Positions 33,815 to 44,300 of a DNA stretch of 64,000 bases are shown piece after piece. How positions within the stretch are numbered: the first letter of the stretch is position 1; each line of letters opens with the position of its first letter. The stretch comes from Halichondria panicea (lineage: Eukaryota; Porifera; Demospongiae; Suberitida; Halichondriidae), in contig NC_087393.1 in NCBI RefSeq assembly GCF_963675165.1, positions 3,043,502 to 3,107,501 on the forward strand, given 5' to 3'. A model generated the notes under the pieces. That model saw only the letters and a list, made by a program, of their open reading frames with translations. It had not been told where the DNA came from and made no database searches. Made by a program: the position numbers and the translations under genes.

Positions 33815-34145
33815 AAGTTTGCGTTCCATTTCGACCTGTTTGTGCACCAATAACAAAGTCACCTATGCGTAATGAGACTTAATTTTTGCATATAGTATGA
33901 ACACGTCATAAGATCCAGCAGGTGAATTCCTCTCACTTTTTTGAGATGATGTTAGTGCTGACTCCCGTACAACCATATAATTTTCTGAATTCATTTCAGT
34001 TCATTTGATGTTATCACACTATGAAGGTCACAATTAGCAGGTAGTGTATAGCTAGCTGTCCTGCAGCTGATAGTGCATGTTTTTTCACAGTTTTCCTGTC
34101 ACAATTAGCCAGTAACATTCTTCGTAGCACCTGAGGGTCTGGGTG
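33815..34145. other. Upstream region of the Crypton-type gene
   Basis: No coding content. Two copies of GTCACAATTAGC(A/C)AGTA occur at about 34027 and 34099. Confidence 0.35.
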
Positions 34146-34153
34146 TATAAAAG
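34146..34153 (+). promoter_or_regulatory. TATA box of the Crypton-type gene
   Basis: TATAAAAG lies 57 bp before the ATG at 34210, with an initiator-like TCAGTCT about 30 bp downstream (34176). The spacing fits a short 5' leader. Confidence 0.6.
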
Positions 34154-34209
34154 CCAGGTAGGGCAGTGCACTTTTCAGTCTACAAACCAGCAAGTTCTAC
34201 CCAGCAAGT

Positions 34210-36269
34210 ATGTCCAGCAGCATAAAGATCCGAATTCTCAACAAAACTCTCGACATCTCCTTCGATGAGGGAGATTGTGCGAAGGACATCTGTGCTAGTC
34301 TAAGCATCAAGGGCTACCCTGCGGACTTCCAGCTTGTCAGAGATGACAAGTTACCTCTGGACAAATGGGCACCTCTAGATCCCAAGCAAGTCTACAACTT
34401 CTTGCCCTCAACACCCAAGAAAACCACTGAACCAACTCAAGCCAGCCCAGCCATCCCTATCCAAGAACCAACTCAAGCCAGCCCAGCAACTCAAGCCAGC
34501 CCACCTCCTAACCCTGAACCCAGCCATCTCCAAGAAGCCAGCCAGCCCTATCCAAGAAACTCAAGCCCAAGTCGTGCCCAAAACTCCAGACAAACTGCGC
34601 ATCAGATACTCTTTCCTGGCCATATTGGTTAGCCCTGATACAAATGATTCCAGGGCTTCATAATGGTCATTCCACACCCTGGCACTTTGCATGTGAATCC
34701 TGGAAAATGACACTAACTATTGAACAAGAGTTAGAGTTAGACACCTACCTTTAAAAGTTTGCAGATGTAAGAGCATTACTGCTGTATTTCAAGTTGTGCA
34801 TACTTACACTACCTTACTTTTCACAGAGAGCCCAGTGAGAGCAGTGAACCCAGTGAGAGCAGTGAGAGCAGTGCAGCGTACCAGATCAACACAGTACGAA
34901 TATCAATTTTGATCGTTCCATTTGAAAGATCTCTTTCTAAGCTTTCAGAAAACCAGTAGGTAGACAAAGGTTTGGCTCTACCATGTGCTTGAAGAGCCAC
35001 CCGAAGGACCATCCCTTCATACTGCAGTTTTCAAGGTATATATGCTTGACTTCTTGTCTGTTCTTTTCATATCAGGCCTTTCTTTATCCATGCAGCTATC
35101 TTGGGAGTCTGTCAGGTGGCTCGAAGAGCATCAAGGTGCAGACAGAGGCCGCTGTGGATCTCGGCAAGTACCTGCACTTTGCCAACTCAGAGGTTGTGGA
35201 TCCGAACGAAATCGTCAACATGGTGCAAATAGAAAACTTTGTTAAGATGTTGGCTAAGTTGGGGATTGGGCCCAGTGGCCAGGTGTCAAAACTCAACATC
35301 ACATCTCAAGCCCAGACATTCTTGATTCACCGGTGAGTGTAGCTACATGTTGTGTACAAACAATGATATCTCATTTGCAGCTTGCCAAATGACCTCTCCA
35401 AAGCAGAGGAGACACTGATTGGAAGAGCCCATGTGTCCCAGACTAAGACGAACGGCCTGAAGAAGGGGCTGCGAAAGCAGCTGCTCCTTCTTTCCTCCAA
35501 GAAGAAGGAGTACGTGTCAAAACATCTAACCGCCCCAGACGACCTCATCAACTTCCTCCAGGCTGAGGGCACCCTGGAGGAAGTTTTGAAGGGAGGAGAC
35601 GAAGTCATGCTCAGATGGTAAGCCTTCTACATGTTAATAATTATGCATCTATCCAACCATAACAACCCAGGTTCCTAATATGCTACTTGGTATACACAAA
35701 TTTCCAGCGCCAGGGCGCAGTGACAAACATGACAATGGGGGAATTGAGAAGTGCAGAGGAGAAGAACAAGTTTCAGGTGGTGTCGGTGTGGGGGCACAAA
35801 ACGGCAACAGCCCATGGATCTGCTAGGATTGTGATGCCTGCAAAGGTATACGAGATCATCATGGAGCATTCACCACAAGGGGAGGATACGAACTTGGTAT
35901 TTACCACTGCCTCTGGGGGGAAGGTTACACACATGGCAGAAGAACTGACAAAGCTGGGGGACTCCTTTGGAAAGAAGTTTGATTTAAGAGTTGAACTAGT
36001 ACTTGTTTTAATCTGCTCTCACTTGCAACAAACTGCTGCAGATTACACCCACCCTGAATAGGAAGGCAATAGCAACACAAGTGGGCAGAGTGTGCAGTGA
36101 AGTGGAGGAAAGGCAAGTGGCCAAATTCATGACACACTCAGTGGATGTTGCCAGGGGAAGCTACCAACACCTGGCAACAACGGAGCAGGCAGTGTCCGTC
36201 TATACCTCACTCAACCAGACTGAAAAGGAACCACCAACAAAAAAGTTTCTTTTCTGCGGTAGGGTTTAG
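34210..36269 (+). CDS. Crypton-type tyrosine recombinase, spliced, 501 aa
   Basis: Six exons join in phase with GT-AG introns: 34210-34627, 34827-34893, 35096-35332, 35381-35617, 35671-35989, 36042-36269 (1506 nt including the stop). Residues 1-75 form a compact unknown domain; about 75-140 are Pro/Thr/Gln-rich. From about residue 160 a helical SAM-like region follows (GGSKSIKVQTEA ... KLNITSQAQ). The catalytic part has NFQRQGAV (Arg), WGHKTATAHG (Lys), PTLNRKAIAT (Arg of the HxxR-like box; the His position is not His), and MTHSVDVARGSYQHL (His and the candidate nucleophile Tyr). This is the layout of Crypton-type recombinases, which cut and join DNA through a Tyr. No frame break is seen, in contrast to neighbouring transposons. 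A TATA box lies upstream. It could be a recently active element or a domesticated copy. The joins of exons 1 to 3 are the least certain. Confidence 0.7.
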
Positions 36270-36377
36270 TGTCCCTTAAAAAGGCACACCATACATCGGG
36301 TCAACCCCCTAAGGTCAAAGGACGTCATGGTCCCTTCAAACACGAAAGATGTCCCTAAAAAGTAAAAAGGACATAAA
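36270..36377. repeat. 3' flank of the Crypton-type gene, repeated at 37500
   Basis: ACACCATACATCG, AAGGTCAAAGGA and CTTCAAACACGAAAG occur here and again at 37500-37590. The two are imperfect direct repeats now separated by two TIR elements. Similar degenerate units continue to about 37980 (CCCTGATGGTT...). Confidence 0.6.
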
Positions 36378-36943
36378 TGCACCTTAAGGCCCGGGTCAAA
36401 GTCTGAATTTAACACAATGTTTGCAACATACTATTTATGCTACATCAAGATGATTCAACATAAAGTTCAATGTTTTCTTTTTCCAAAAAAATAATTAGCT
36501 TAATTCAATTATGCTAATTAGCCCCATAAAATTAATGGTGATGACGTCATGCCACAAAAAGCGGCTATGAAGATGCTAAGATCAAGCAAGGCTAGATGAA
36601 CGCTAGGTACTGTATCAGGAGAGTAGCAGTTGGGGAGAGTAGCAGTTACTGTATTCTTGAGATACACAACATAGCCTACCTCTAGGGTGGCCAGTATAGC
36701 TAAGACAATTTTGCACATATTGACTCCCCACTTGGATCTTTTGAGGGCCTTGCTTAACCCAGCCGCTTTTGTTGCTAAAGATATTGTATAATAGTTCCAG
36801 CAGCTAGCTAGGCAAACACATTGACTCATGACGTCACATGCACTGATAAAGATTATGAATCTCATTAACACTACATAATCTACACAATCTAGGGTAATGA
36901 ATAAAATTAATGCTATCAGTACAAGGCCCAGGCCTTAAGTGCA
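36378..36943. mobile_element. TIR element (2-bp-TSD family), short intact interior
   Basis: It runs from TGCACCTTAAGGCCCGGGTC to GGCCCAGGCCTTAAGTGCA and has no MITE inside. It preserves GCTAAAGATATTGTATAATAG, the empty site for the MITE at 51465. It carries TGACGTCA twice (36541, 36831). Confidence 0.85.
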
Positions 36944-37490
36944 CTCAGGTATATTAAGGACTGGGACCTTCAATTATTGCTGAATCAGCTAAAACGCAGC
37001 CACGCCCACGATTTTTAATATGTTTTGTGTGTAAAAATTTTTTGCAGCTACTGATCTTTTTTAGTTCTAAAAACGGTGTTCTAAACCTTCCTTTTAGCTC
37101 TTAATTCTTAGTGTAGTAGGTAGTTCAAAGGCTTAAGCAGACATATCTGCTGGGAGAGAGCATCATGTTCTATTTAGAGTAAGTTATTAGCCTATAAAAA
37201 TAAAAATGTCACTTATTGTCAGCTGTAAGACTAAGTTTTGTGCAAAATCTCACCTTTGGCCAAAGAAGTGGCTCTCTCCCAGCAGATATGTCTGCTTAAG
37301 CCTTTGAACTACCTACTACACTAAGAATTAAGAGCTAAAAGGAAGGTTTAGAACACCGTTTTTAGAACTAAAAAAGATCAGTAGCTGCACAAAATTTTTA
37401 CACACAAAACATATTAAAAATCGTGGGCGTGGCTGCGTTTTAGCTGATTCAGCAATAATTGAAGGTCCCAGTCCTTAATATATACCTGAG
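36944..37490. mobile_element. 547-bp foldback TIR element
   Basis: It starts CTCAGGTATATTAAGGACTG and ends with its reverse complement. The arms are about 215 bp and nearly identical, separated by a loop of about 115 bp. CA precedes and follows it (36942-36943, 37491-37492). The outer 25 bp match the element at 48661-49324. No coding content. Confidence 0.9.
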
Positions 37491-37980
37491 CATGGAGACA
37501 CCATACATCGTGGCGAAGCAGAATACTCACTAGGTCAACCTCCAAAGGTCAAAGGATGTCATGGTCGCTTCAAACACGAAAGGGACCGAATGTCCCAATT
37601 CTAAACTAAGCCACGTACAGACAAGGTACAAAGTTCAAACGACTCCTGGGGTCTAACGGTCAGAGTTCCTTTAAACCAAAAACTGCTGAAAGAGCATTCC
37701 CTGATGGTTGTCAACAGCCAGGGTTGCGTCGACTTACAGACTTGTGACAAAACTCCATGTAATGGTTTTTAAGTGCTTTAACAAAAAAGGGACCCAAATC
37801 CAAAGCAAGAAGCTTCAGATCACTTCACCCTGATGGTTTTTAAAAAGGACATTCTAACCCTAGGGTGTCCCAAAACCAAACCAGGAACAAGACAAAGGGT
37901 TCAGGCCACTCACATAGATGTACCCTGAGGGTTTTCAGAAGCCAGGGTAACAAAAACGGGGCAGTAACCAAACTAAAGCC
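37491..37980. repeat. Degenerate tandem units
   Basis: Variants of CCCTGATGGTTTTTAAAA...CAGGGT and AACAAAAACGGG recur at about 37700, 37830 and 37930. They look like a worn minisatellite downstream of the Crypton-type gene. Confidence 0.45.
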
Positions 37981-37982
37981 CT

Positions 37983-38088
37983 GTTTACACGCAGCATCTA
38001 ATGCGCATTGTAAAGCGAAACCGGCGTACGTAAACCGCCTACCTGATGTGGTTTGAAGCCGGATCAATGCGGTAGTGTAAACAGCATT
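37983..38088. mobile_element. ~105-bp miniature TIR element
   Basis: CTGTTTACAC at the left and GTGTAAACAG at the right are perfectly complementary ends. The interior has no coding content. No clear target duplication is visible. Confidence 0.55.
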
Positions 38089-38570
38089 CATTTGTGGTAT
38101 AAGAAGTTGTATAGTTGTATAAGAGAGGAACAGAGGCTTGAGATAAAAACAGTAATAGCTATCTGGGGAATGTAGGGCTGGATTCAATGTAGGGTAAAAA
38201 TTAAGAACTTAAAAACAAACTAAACTTAAAAACAAACTACAAAAAGTAAAGGACGGTAACAAAAGGACGGTAACAATAAAACATGCAAGTTTTATGATAG
38301 GATTCTGGGGCACCGACCAGCCTCCGCTCACCAGCTCTGAGGTGAAGGAAGAGGTCGTGGACGGTTGGAGGATACAGACGGTACAAAGTTATAATTGATG
38401 CACTTAACTTTCTCCAAAATTGTATCTGTACAATTTGAGGCAGATTTCAAATTTGGTTTTAGAGTCGCCCACAAAAATTTACATTTTTTTGTGGCCGATG
38501 ACATCATCAATTACGCGCGGTGACGTCGTCGCCACGGTAACAAATAAATTTTTTGGTAGTGAAATTTCAA
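38089..38570. other. No gene recognised
   Basis: A/T-rich. Microduplications such as ACTTAAAAACAAACTAAACTTAAAAACAAACT (38209-38240). Confidence 0.35.
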
Positions 38571-38577
38571 GATTCTT

Positions 38578-38853
38578 TTGTCTGTGAACAGCATGCCTAG
38601 GAAAAGCAAGAGAGCTGGTGCCAAGAAGAGAAGACAATCTCTGGCTAGCTCCTCTCAAGACACCTCATTACTAGATACATCACTTGATAGAACAGCATCC
38701 CTGGATACATCACTTGATACCACACTTGATAGCTCAGCATTTCTTGAATCAGACATTTCAGATAGCTCAGGGTGTGAGGATGATAGCGAGGATGCCGCAC
38801 AATACTTCAAGACTTTAGCTACTTGTCGAAATGGTGTTTCTGCATGCAGTTAA
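38578..38853 (+). CDS. Ser/Thr/Asp-rich ORF, unrecognised
   Basis: A 91-codon frame with a basic start (MPRKSKRAGAKKRRQSL, nuclear-localisation-like) followed by repeats of the type LDTSLD and an acidic tail SDSSGCEDDSED. The frame ends in a stop, but another frame just after it is open for about 30 codons (EAAKLSAGESDRTMS). It could be the first exon of an unidentified gene or a transposon ORF; no domain is recognised. Confidence 0.3.
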   Translation: MSVNSMPRKSKRAGAKKRRQSLASSSQDTSLLDTSLDRTASLDTSLDTTLDSSAFLESDISDSSGCEDDSEDAAQYFKTLATCRNGVSACS

Positions 38854-39016
38854 CAGAAGCTGCCAAATTATCAGCAGGTGAAAGTGATAGAACCATGTCA
38901 TTAATTACAAAGGGAAGCTTGCACACACAAAGCAAGGTCGAAAGGGAATTTTGTGGAATTCGGAAATGAGCACATGGCCAGCGTGCTCATCAGTGAAAGG
39001 AAAGCCAAATATGAAA

Positions 39017-39095
39017 GTGCATCCTGCCCACGTTGTCCACGTGGTATTCACACTATAAAAGTCGCGCATCCCTCATAATCATCGGCCTTTTGAAA
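39017..39095 (+). repeat. Inverted copy of the DIRS 5' leader
   Basis: TCCTGCCCACGTTGTCCACG ... CTATAAAAGTCGCGCATCCC ... CATCGGCCTTTT is the reverse complement of 50561-50633, which precedes gag of the DIRS element. It contains a TATAAAAG box. It may be the other inverted terminal repeat of the element or a separate copy. Confidence 0.75.
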
Positions 39096-39119
39096 GCCTC
39101 GGCAATTAAGTTATAGTTA

Positions 39120-39222
39120 TTGACTGGTTGACTAGTAATTATGGCTTATAAACAACCAATGCCGAGGGCACAGCCCGAGGCTGAGGTTGTTTATAAACCA
39201 TAATTACTAGGCAACCAGTCAA
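39120..39222. repeat. Hairpin repeat, 38-bp arms
   Basis: TTGACTGGTTGACTAGTAAT ... AAACAACC is mirrored by GGTTGTTTATAAACC ... CCAGTCAA with a loop of about 27 bp. Arms differ at few bases. A MITE-like hairpin. Confidence 0.85.
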
Positions 39223-39832
39223 CTGATTTATTTACTGCAAAAACAGCAAAACAGTCATTTGAACATCAGTGGAGACAGTCAAACTTGCTCTCACAGCCTC
39301 AGAATTATGCAGTTAGAACAGTTACAGGCATAGAACTAGCAGTACTACTGTGGAGCTACATGAGCTAGCTAAGTTCAGCTAGCTGGAAGCCATGCATAAA
39401 CTTTGACCAGACCCGCCCACCACTAAATGCAGCTGCGAGGTTTGTACATGTAGCTAGCTAGCTAGCTAGCTACCTGTACTGTAGCTCTGAACTAGTCTGT
39501 TATTGTCAACAACACCACAGTCTACTTCTACTTCTGAGCCACAGCCTTGACTACTGAGAAAGCACAGAGCAAGAATTTGACTACAGGCTTCAGCTAGTTC
39601 AGTTCAATACTGTCAAGCTTACACAACATTTTTGAATTTTATTGTGTGCAATGTACCAAATTTTGTCAAGATGCATCATATCAATTCAAATCTGCTGAGG
39701 AAGTAGATTATAAGAATAGTGCCTGGGGGAAGTAATTATATAATATAATTACTGGACATCACCTAGGATACGGACTGAATCAGTAAATAATACTTATATA
39801 ATCATAGGGTGGCGTTGGGTGGGTGATTGATA
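39223..39832. other. No gene recognised
   Basis: Contains tandem GCTAG units (39452-39471). No coding evidence. Confidence 0.35.
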
Positions 39833-39904
39833 TGCTCGACTTCACATTCCTCATATAATCCAGAATAGCTGGCGCCCACTTCATGGGCTGAGCCATTCTG
39901 TAAT

Positions 39905-40818
39905 TATACTTCAGAATGCTCCGTCTCAATGTGGTTCTTTGTAGCTCATACCCTATTCTGTAGAGAGCACCGCAGTGCCAAAACTTACATCTCTGGAAGG
40001 TTTGTAATAGAACTTCTGGAAAATACCCTCTGAGCTCCAGTCTGCAGTCTGCAGCTTGTAGAATCTCTGCTACAGTGATACCCGCAGATACTGCCGCTGT
40101 GGCAGATGCTGCTCTTGTCGAATGCCCTTTAAATATAGAGATATTCACCCCTGATTTTTGCAGGGCCATCTTGAGCCATCGAGCGACTGAAGATGGAGCA
40201 ATCGGCTTATGTGGTTTTACTACGGCTAAAAGGAGTTTTTGCTCGCCGTCGGACGTCCTGACCCCACTTGTAGCAGCTTTAAGGGTTGTTACCGGACATA
40301 CAATGGATTTCTGGTCGAATTTTGGGAAGAAGAACTCTGTTCTTACTTTTCCTGGTCTGTCTTGCTTCGCAAGGCCACTTGATTGAAAACACACTCCCTC
40401 TGGGAGATAGCGACGAAAACAAAGGTCCAGTTGCGCCAGGTCACTAGAGCGCATTGGACATAGTAGCATGGTAACCTTTCAGATAGGTCCGCTATGGACA
40501 AAGAATCATTGGGACCCAGATTCTCCATCCATCTCCATCTCAACACCTGGGCTACATCCCATATGGTTTCATAGCGAGGTTTTGGGGGACGTGAGTTAAA
40601 CGCTCCTTTCAGGATACGACTAATCAAAGGGTGTTGGCCCACGCTGCATCCCTCTATTTCTGTATGGACTGAAGAGATTGCCGAGCAATATGCATTGAGG
40701 GATCGGTACTCGTATCCTTTCTGGAAAAGATCTGCTAGGAAGTTTGCCACTTCGCTTATAGGTCCTGAAATGGGATCAGTAGACCTTTGGTTACACCAGC
40801 AAACCCACTTGTTGAATA
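39905..40818 (-). pseudogene. DIRS tyrosine recombinase
   Basis: The N-terminal core-binding part lies at 40818-40500 (VANFLADLFQKGYEYRSLNA, ISSVH). The catalytic part begins near 40460 with CPMRSSDLAQLDL, whose Arg is the first catalytic Arg, and continues with a block ending FKGHSTRAASATAA (about 40110), the HxxR box, and AGITVAEILQAAD. The C-terminal Tyr region follows in another frame near 40020. At least two frameshifts (about 40470 and 40045) are present; the second coincides with a short duplication of CAGTCTG. The 5' end is cut by the TIR element inserted at 40818. Family assignment to DIRS-type YR is firm. Confidence 0.8.
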
Positions 40819-41166
40819 CTCTGTGCAGTTAAGGCCTGGGTCAGGCACTGATAAGATTAATTTTATTCATCGCCTACATTTTATGTAGATGGTGTAGATT
40901 ATGTAGTGTTAATGAGATTCATAATGTTTATTAATGTTATTCATTGCACATGACGTCATAAGGTCAATGTATTTGCTTAGCTAGCTGCTAGAACTATTAT
41001 AGATTATCTTTGGCAACAAATACGGCGGACTTAAACAAGGTAAGAGTAGCTGTTTAGGCCCTCAAAAGATAGAGTATGTTGTTATGATTATGTTTCCTTG
41101 ATGGGAAGTAAAAATGTCCAAAACTTTCTTAGCTATGCTAGCTTCTTTAGCTCTGACAGCCACCCT

Positions 41167-41345
41167 TGTTGGACAATTTCATTGGCTATCTATTTATAGT
41201 TTACTGTCAGTACGTAATGTTACGTATGCCATGTGCGTTGAGAAGTATCTCACTGTGAAAATCGAAATAAGTGTTAACGTTTGAACTATCTAATATAATC
41301 CTAGTCAGCAGTAGCACCTCAGTGCATGGAATAGCTCATATTACA
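41167..41345 (+). repeat. 5' LTR of BEL/Pao copy 2
   Basis: TGTTGGACAA ... ATATTACA. The CTCTCTCCGAA segment before the end is shortened relative to the other LTRs. Confidence 0.93.
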
Positions 41346-41361
41346 TGGTCCTTCGAGCCGG
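41346..41361 (+). other. Primer-binding site, tRNA-Tyr type
   Basis: TGGTCCTTCGAGCCGG starts directly after the 5' LTR. It is complementary to the 3' end of animal tRNA-Tyr including CCA (CCGGCTCGAAGGACCA). The same site follows the 5' LTR of copy 1 at 3744-3759. Confidence 0.75.
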
Positions 41362-41377
41362 ATCGAGCTACTAAGCT

Positions 41378-44300
41378 GTGAAGAGCCGTTTAGAGAAACT
41401 TCCAAAATTGAAGAACGTGACCTCCAATGGCGGAAGAACTAACACGCGGAAGAGGAGAGTGAGAGGCGGCCACAAGGCGTCCGCCACTAGGATAATGACG
41501 AGAGTAGAGGAGATGCTGAGCTCTGGAGATGAACCACAACGAGCTGTGTTGAACCAGTTAAGCATGAGCCTCAAGGAGAAGCTGGAGGAGATTAAGCTAC
41601 TGGATGCTGAGATTCTGACGCTTGTGACGCTTGTGGGAGATGATGAACTGGAGGATGAGATTGGGCGAGCTGACAACTACAAGGAGCGTGTCTACGCCAG
41701 CCTGATCGAGATTGAGGCTCCAGTGACATCTCGGGTCCCTGCAAGGACTACACCTGCAATGGGCTATGCCAGCAGTAAGGTCAGACTACCTAAATTATTG
41801 ATTAAGCCTTTCAATGGGATTTTAACTCAATGGACTCCCTTTTGGGACTCGTATCGTATAAGTGTGCAATTCATGAGAACCCCGAGCTTTCAAAGGTTGA
41901 TAAGTTTAATTATTTGAGGTCTATGGTGTCTAATACGGCCCTCGAGGCAATATCTGGTTTGACCCTCACAGATGCTAATTATGACGAAGTGATCGATCTA
42001 TTGCAAAAGCGATTTGGTAATAAACAACTTATCATAAATAAACACATGGAGCAATTGCTACATGTCGATGGGGTGGCCTCCCAGAATGATACCAAAGGGA
42101 TCAGACAATTATACGATGTGATCGAATCGAACGTACGAAGCCTCAAATCGTTAGGGGTCAGTGCCGAGTCGTATGGATCGTTGTTATCATCTGTTTTAAT
42201 GAGTAAGCTACCGTCCGAATTGAGATTAATCGCTAGTCGAAAGTTTGGAGACAGTGAAAGTTGGGATTTTACAGAGCTATTGGGTGTAATTGAAGAGGAG
42301 GTTCAGGCTCGAGAACAGTCGACAACACGGGCGAATTCTGAACCCACACGGGGAACTGAAACCCGTCGACCAAAGGAACACCCGACTGGAGCGGCACTAT
42401 TTACCGAGACCACCACACTCAAATGCTGCTTTTGTGAACGAGAGCATGCTTCGCAAGATTGTCGAACGGTTGCAAGCATTGAGTCTCGTCGCGAGGTTAT
42501 CAGAAGAACTGGTAGATGCTACATATGTCTTGGAAAGGGGCATGTGTCCCGGAACTGCCGCAGCCGAATCAAGTGTCGTAGTTACAAAGGAAGGCATCAT
42601 GTCGCGATATGTTCAGGCCAACCTAGGCGAAAGGCACCAGAAAACAAACAACAGGAATCACCTCGTACAGGAGGGCTCGACCCTGAAGCCCCCCCTTTCC
42701 AGCTACCAAAAACGGGATTATTATGGACGTATTCTAGTACACCTGTACTTCTTCGAACAGCAAGAGCCACTGCATACAATCCAGACTGTCCGTCAACCTC
42801 TTTGAGTGTTCGAATGGTGATGGATACTGGCAGCCAGAGATCATACATTACAAACAGTGCGAGGAGCCGACTCGAGTTGACCGCTGCAGGAGAACAACGT
42901 ATGACTATCATGACATTTGGGTCCGCCCAGAATGGTGACAGTGTCTGTGAATATGTAAAACTAGGGCTCAAGCTGAAGAATGGGGAGACGCAAAGTCTCT
43001 CACTGTTCACTGTACCTACGATCTGTGAGCCATTAAAGCCTCATCCCCTCGTTGACTATAGAAGGACATATCCACACTTGAGTGGATTAGAGTTTGCTGA
43101 CGATCCGGAAGACGCTGAGACAATCCATGTGGATATGCTAGTTGGGTCTGATCACTATTGGGACCTCGTAACCGGAGCACTGCAGAGAGGAACAAACGGG
43201 CCAGTTGCCATCGAAACGAGACTCGGATGGGTTCTCTCTGGTCCTATTTCCACTCCGAGTATGGATTCTCACGGTTTAATAACACATTCGCTGCACATCA
43301 CTTGTGAAGGATTTGAGGAAAAGATGCTGAATGACACGATGAGATCGTTTTGGGAACTGGAATCCCAAACACAGATCGATCACTGTACGATAAACTTCGT
43401 GACACAATAGTACGAAGTTCAACTTCCATGGAAGGCACCGAGACTGGACCTTCCCAACAACTACGCGCTTAGTTTGAAGAGATTGAAGGGGTTGCTTCGA
43501 CGCCTCCGACACGACCCAGATGTACTACGCGAGTATGACATGGTGATCAAGACGCAGTTTGAGCAGGGGATCGTTGAATTAGTAGAGGATTTGGCAAACA
43601 GGCCCGATGTACACTATTTACCTCATCATCCAGTAATCCGAAAGGATAAAACGACCACGAAAGTGCGAGTGGTCTACGATGCCTCGGCCAAAACGAGTGG
43701 GCCCTCTCTCAACGACTGTCTGGACCAAGGACCGAAATTCGATCAAAAAATCCTTGACATTCTTTGTCGGTTTAGAACCCATCGAGTTGCTGTAACAGCC
43801 GATATCGAAAAGGCGTTTCTTATGATATCTGTGGCAGCTAAGGATCGAGATTTCTTGCGGTTCTTGTGGGTGGACGATGCAGTTAAGGACGAGCCGAGAA
43901 TTGTTGTGTATCGGTTCGCTAGAGTGGTATTTGGGGTGAATGCCAGCCCCTTCTTGTTGAACGCCACCATCTGACACCATCTTGAAATACACGCGGACAC
44001 ACACCGTGAAATTGTTTCCAAGGTGATACGGTCGATCTATGTCGATGATATTGTAACAGGTTCACAATCGGAAGAGCAAGCTTATCAGTTGTACAGTGAA
44101 GCTAAAACCTTGCTGAAGACGGGTGCATTCAACTTGCGAAAGTTTTACACTAATGCAACGAGATTGCAAGCTAAGGTGGACCTCGAGGAGTCGGCACAGC
44201 ATCAAGATGAGCCTAAGCCAATGGAAACATATTCACAGTCCACACTGAGTGGCAATGGAGAACTTTGCAATGCTGAGCAAAGAATTCTTGGATTGAAGTG

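Noticed and set aside
41346-41361. tRNA gene fragment
   Set aside because: Only the 16 bases of the primer-binding site match; no cloverleaf is present.
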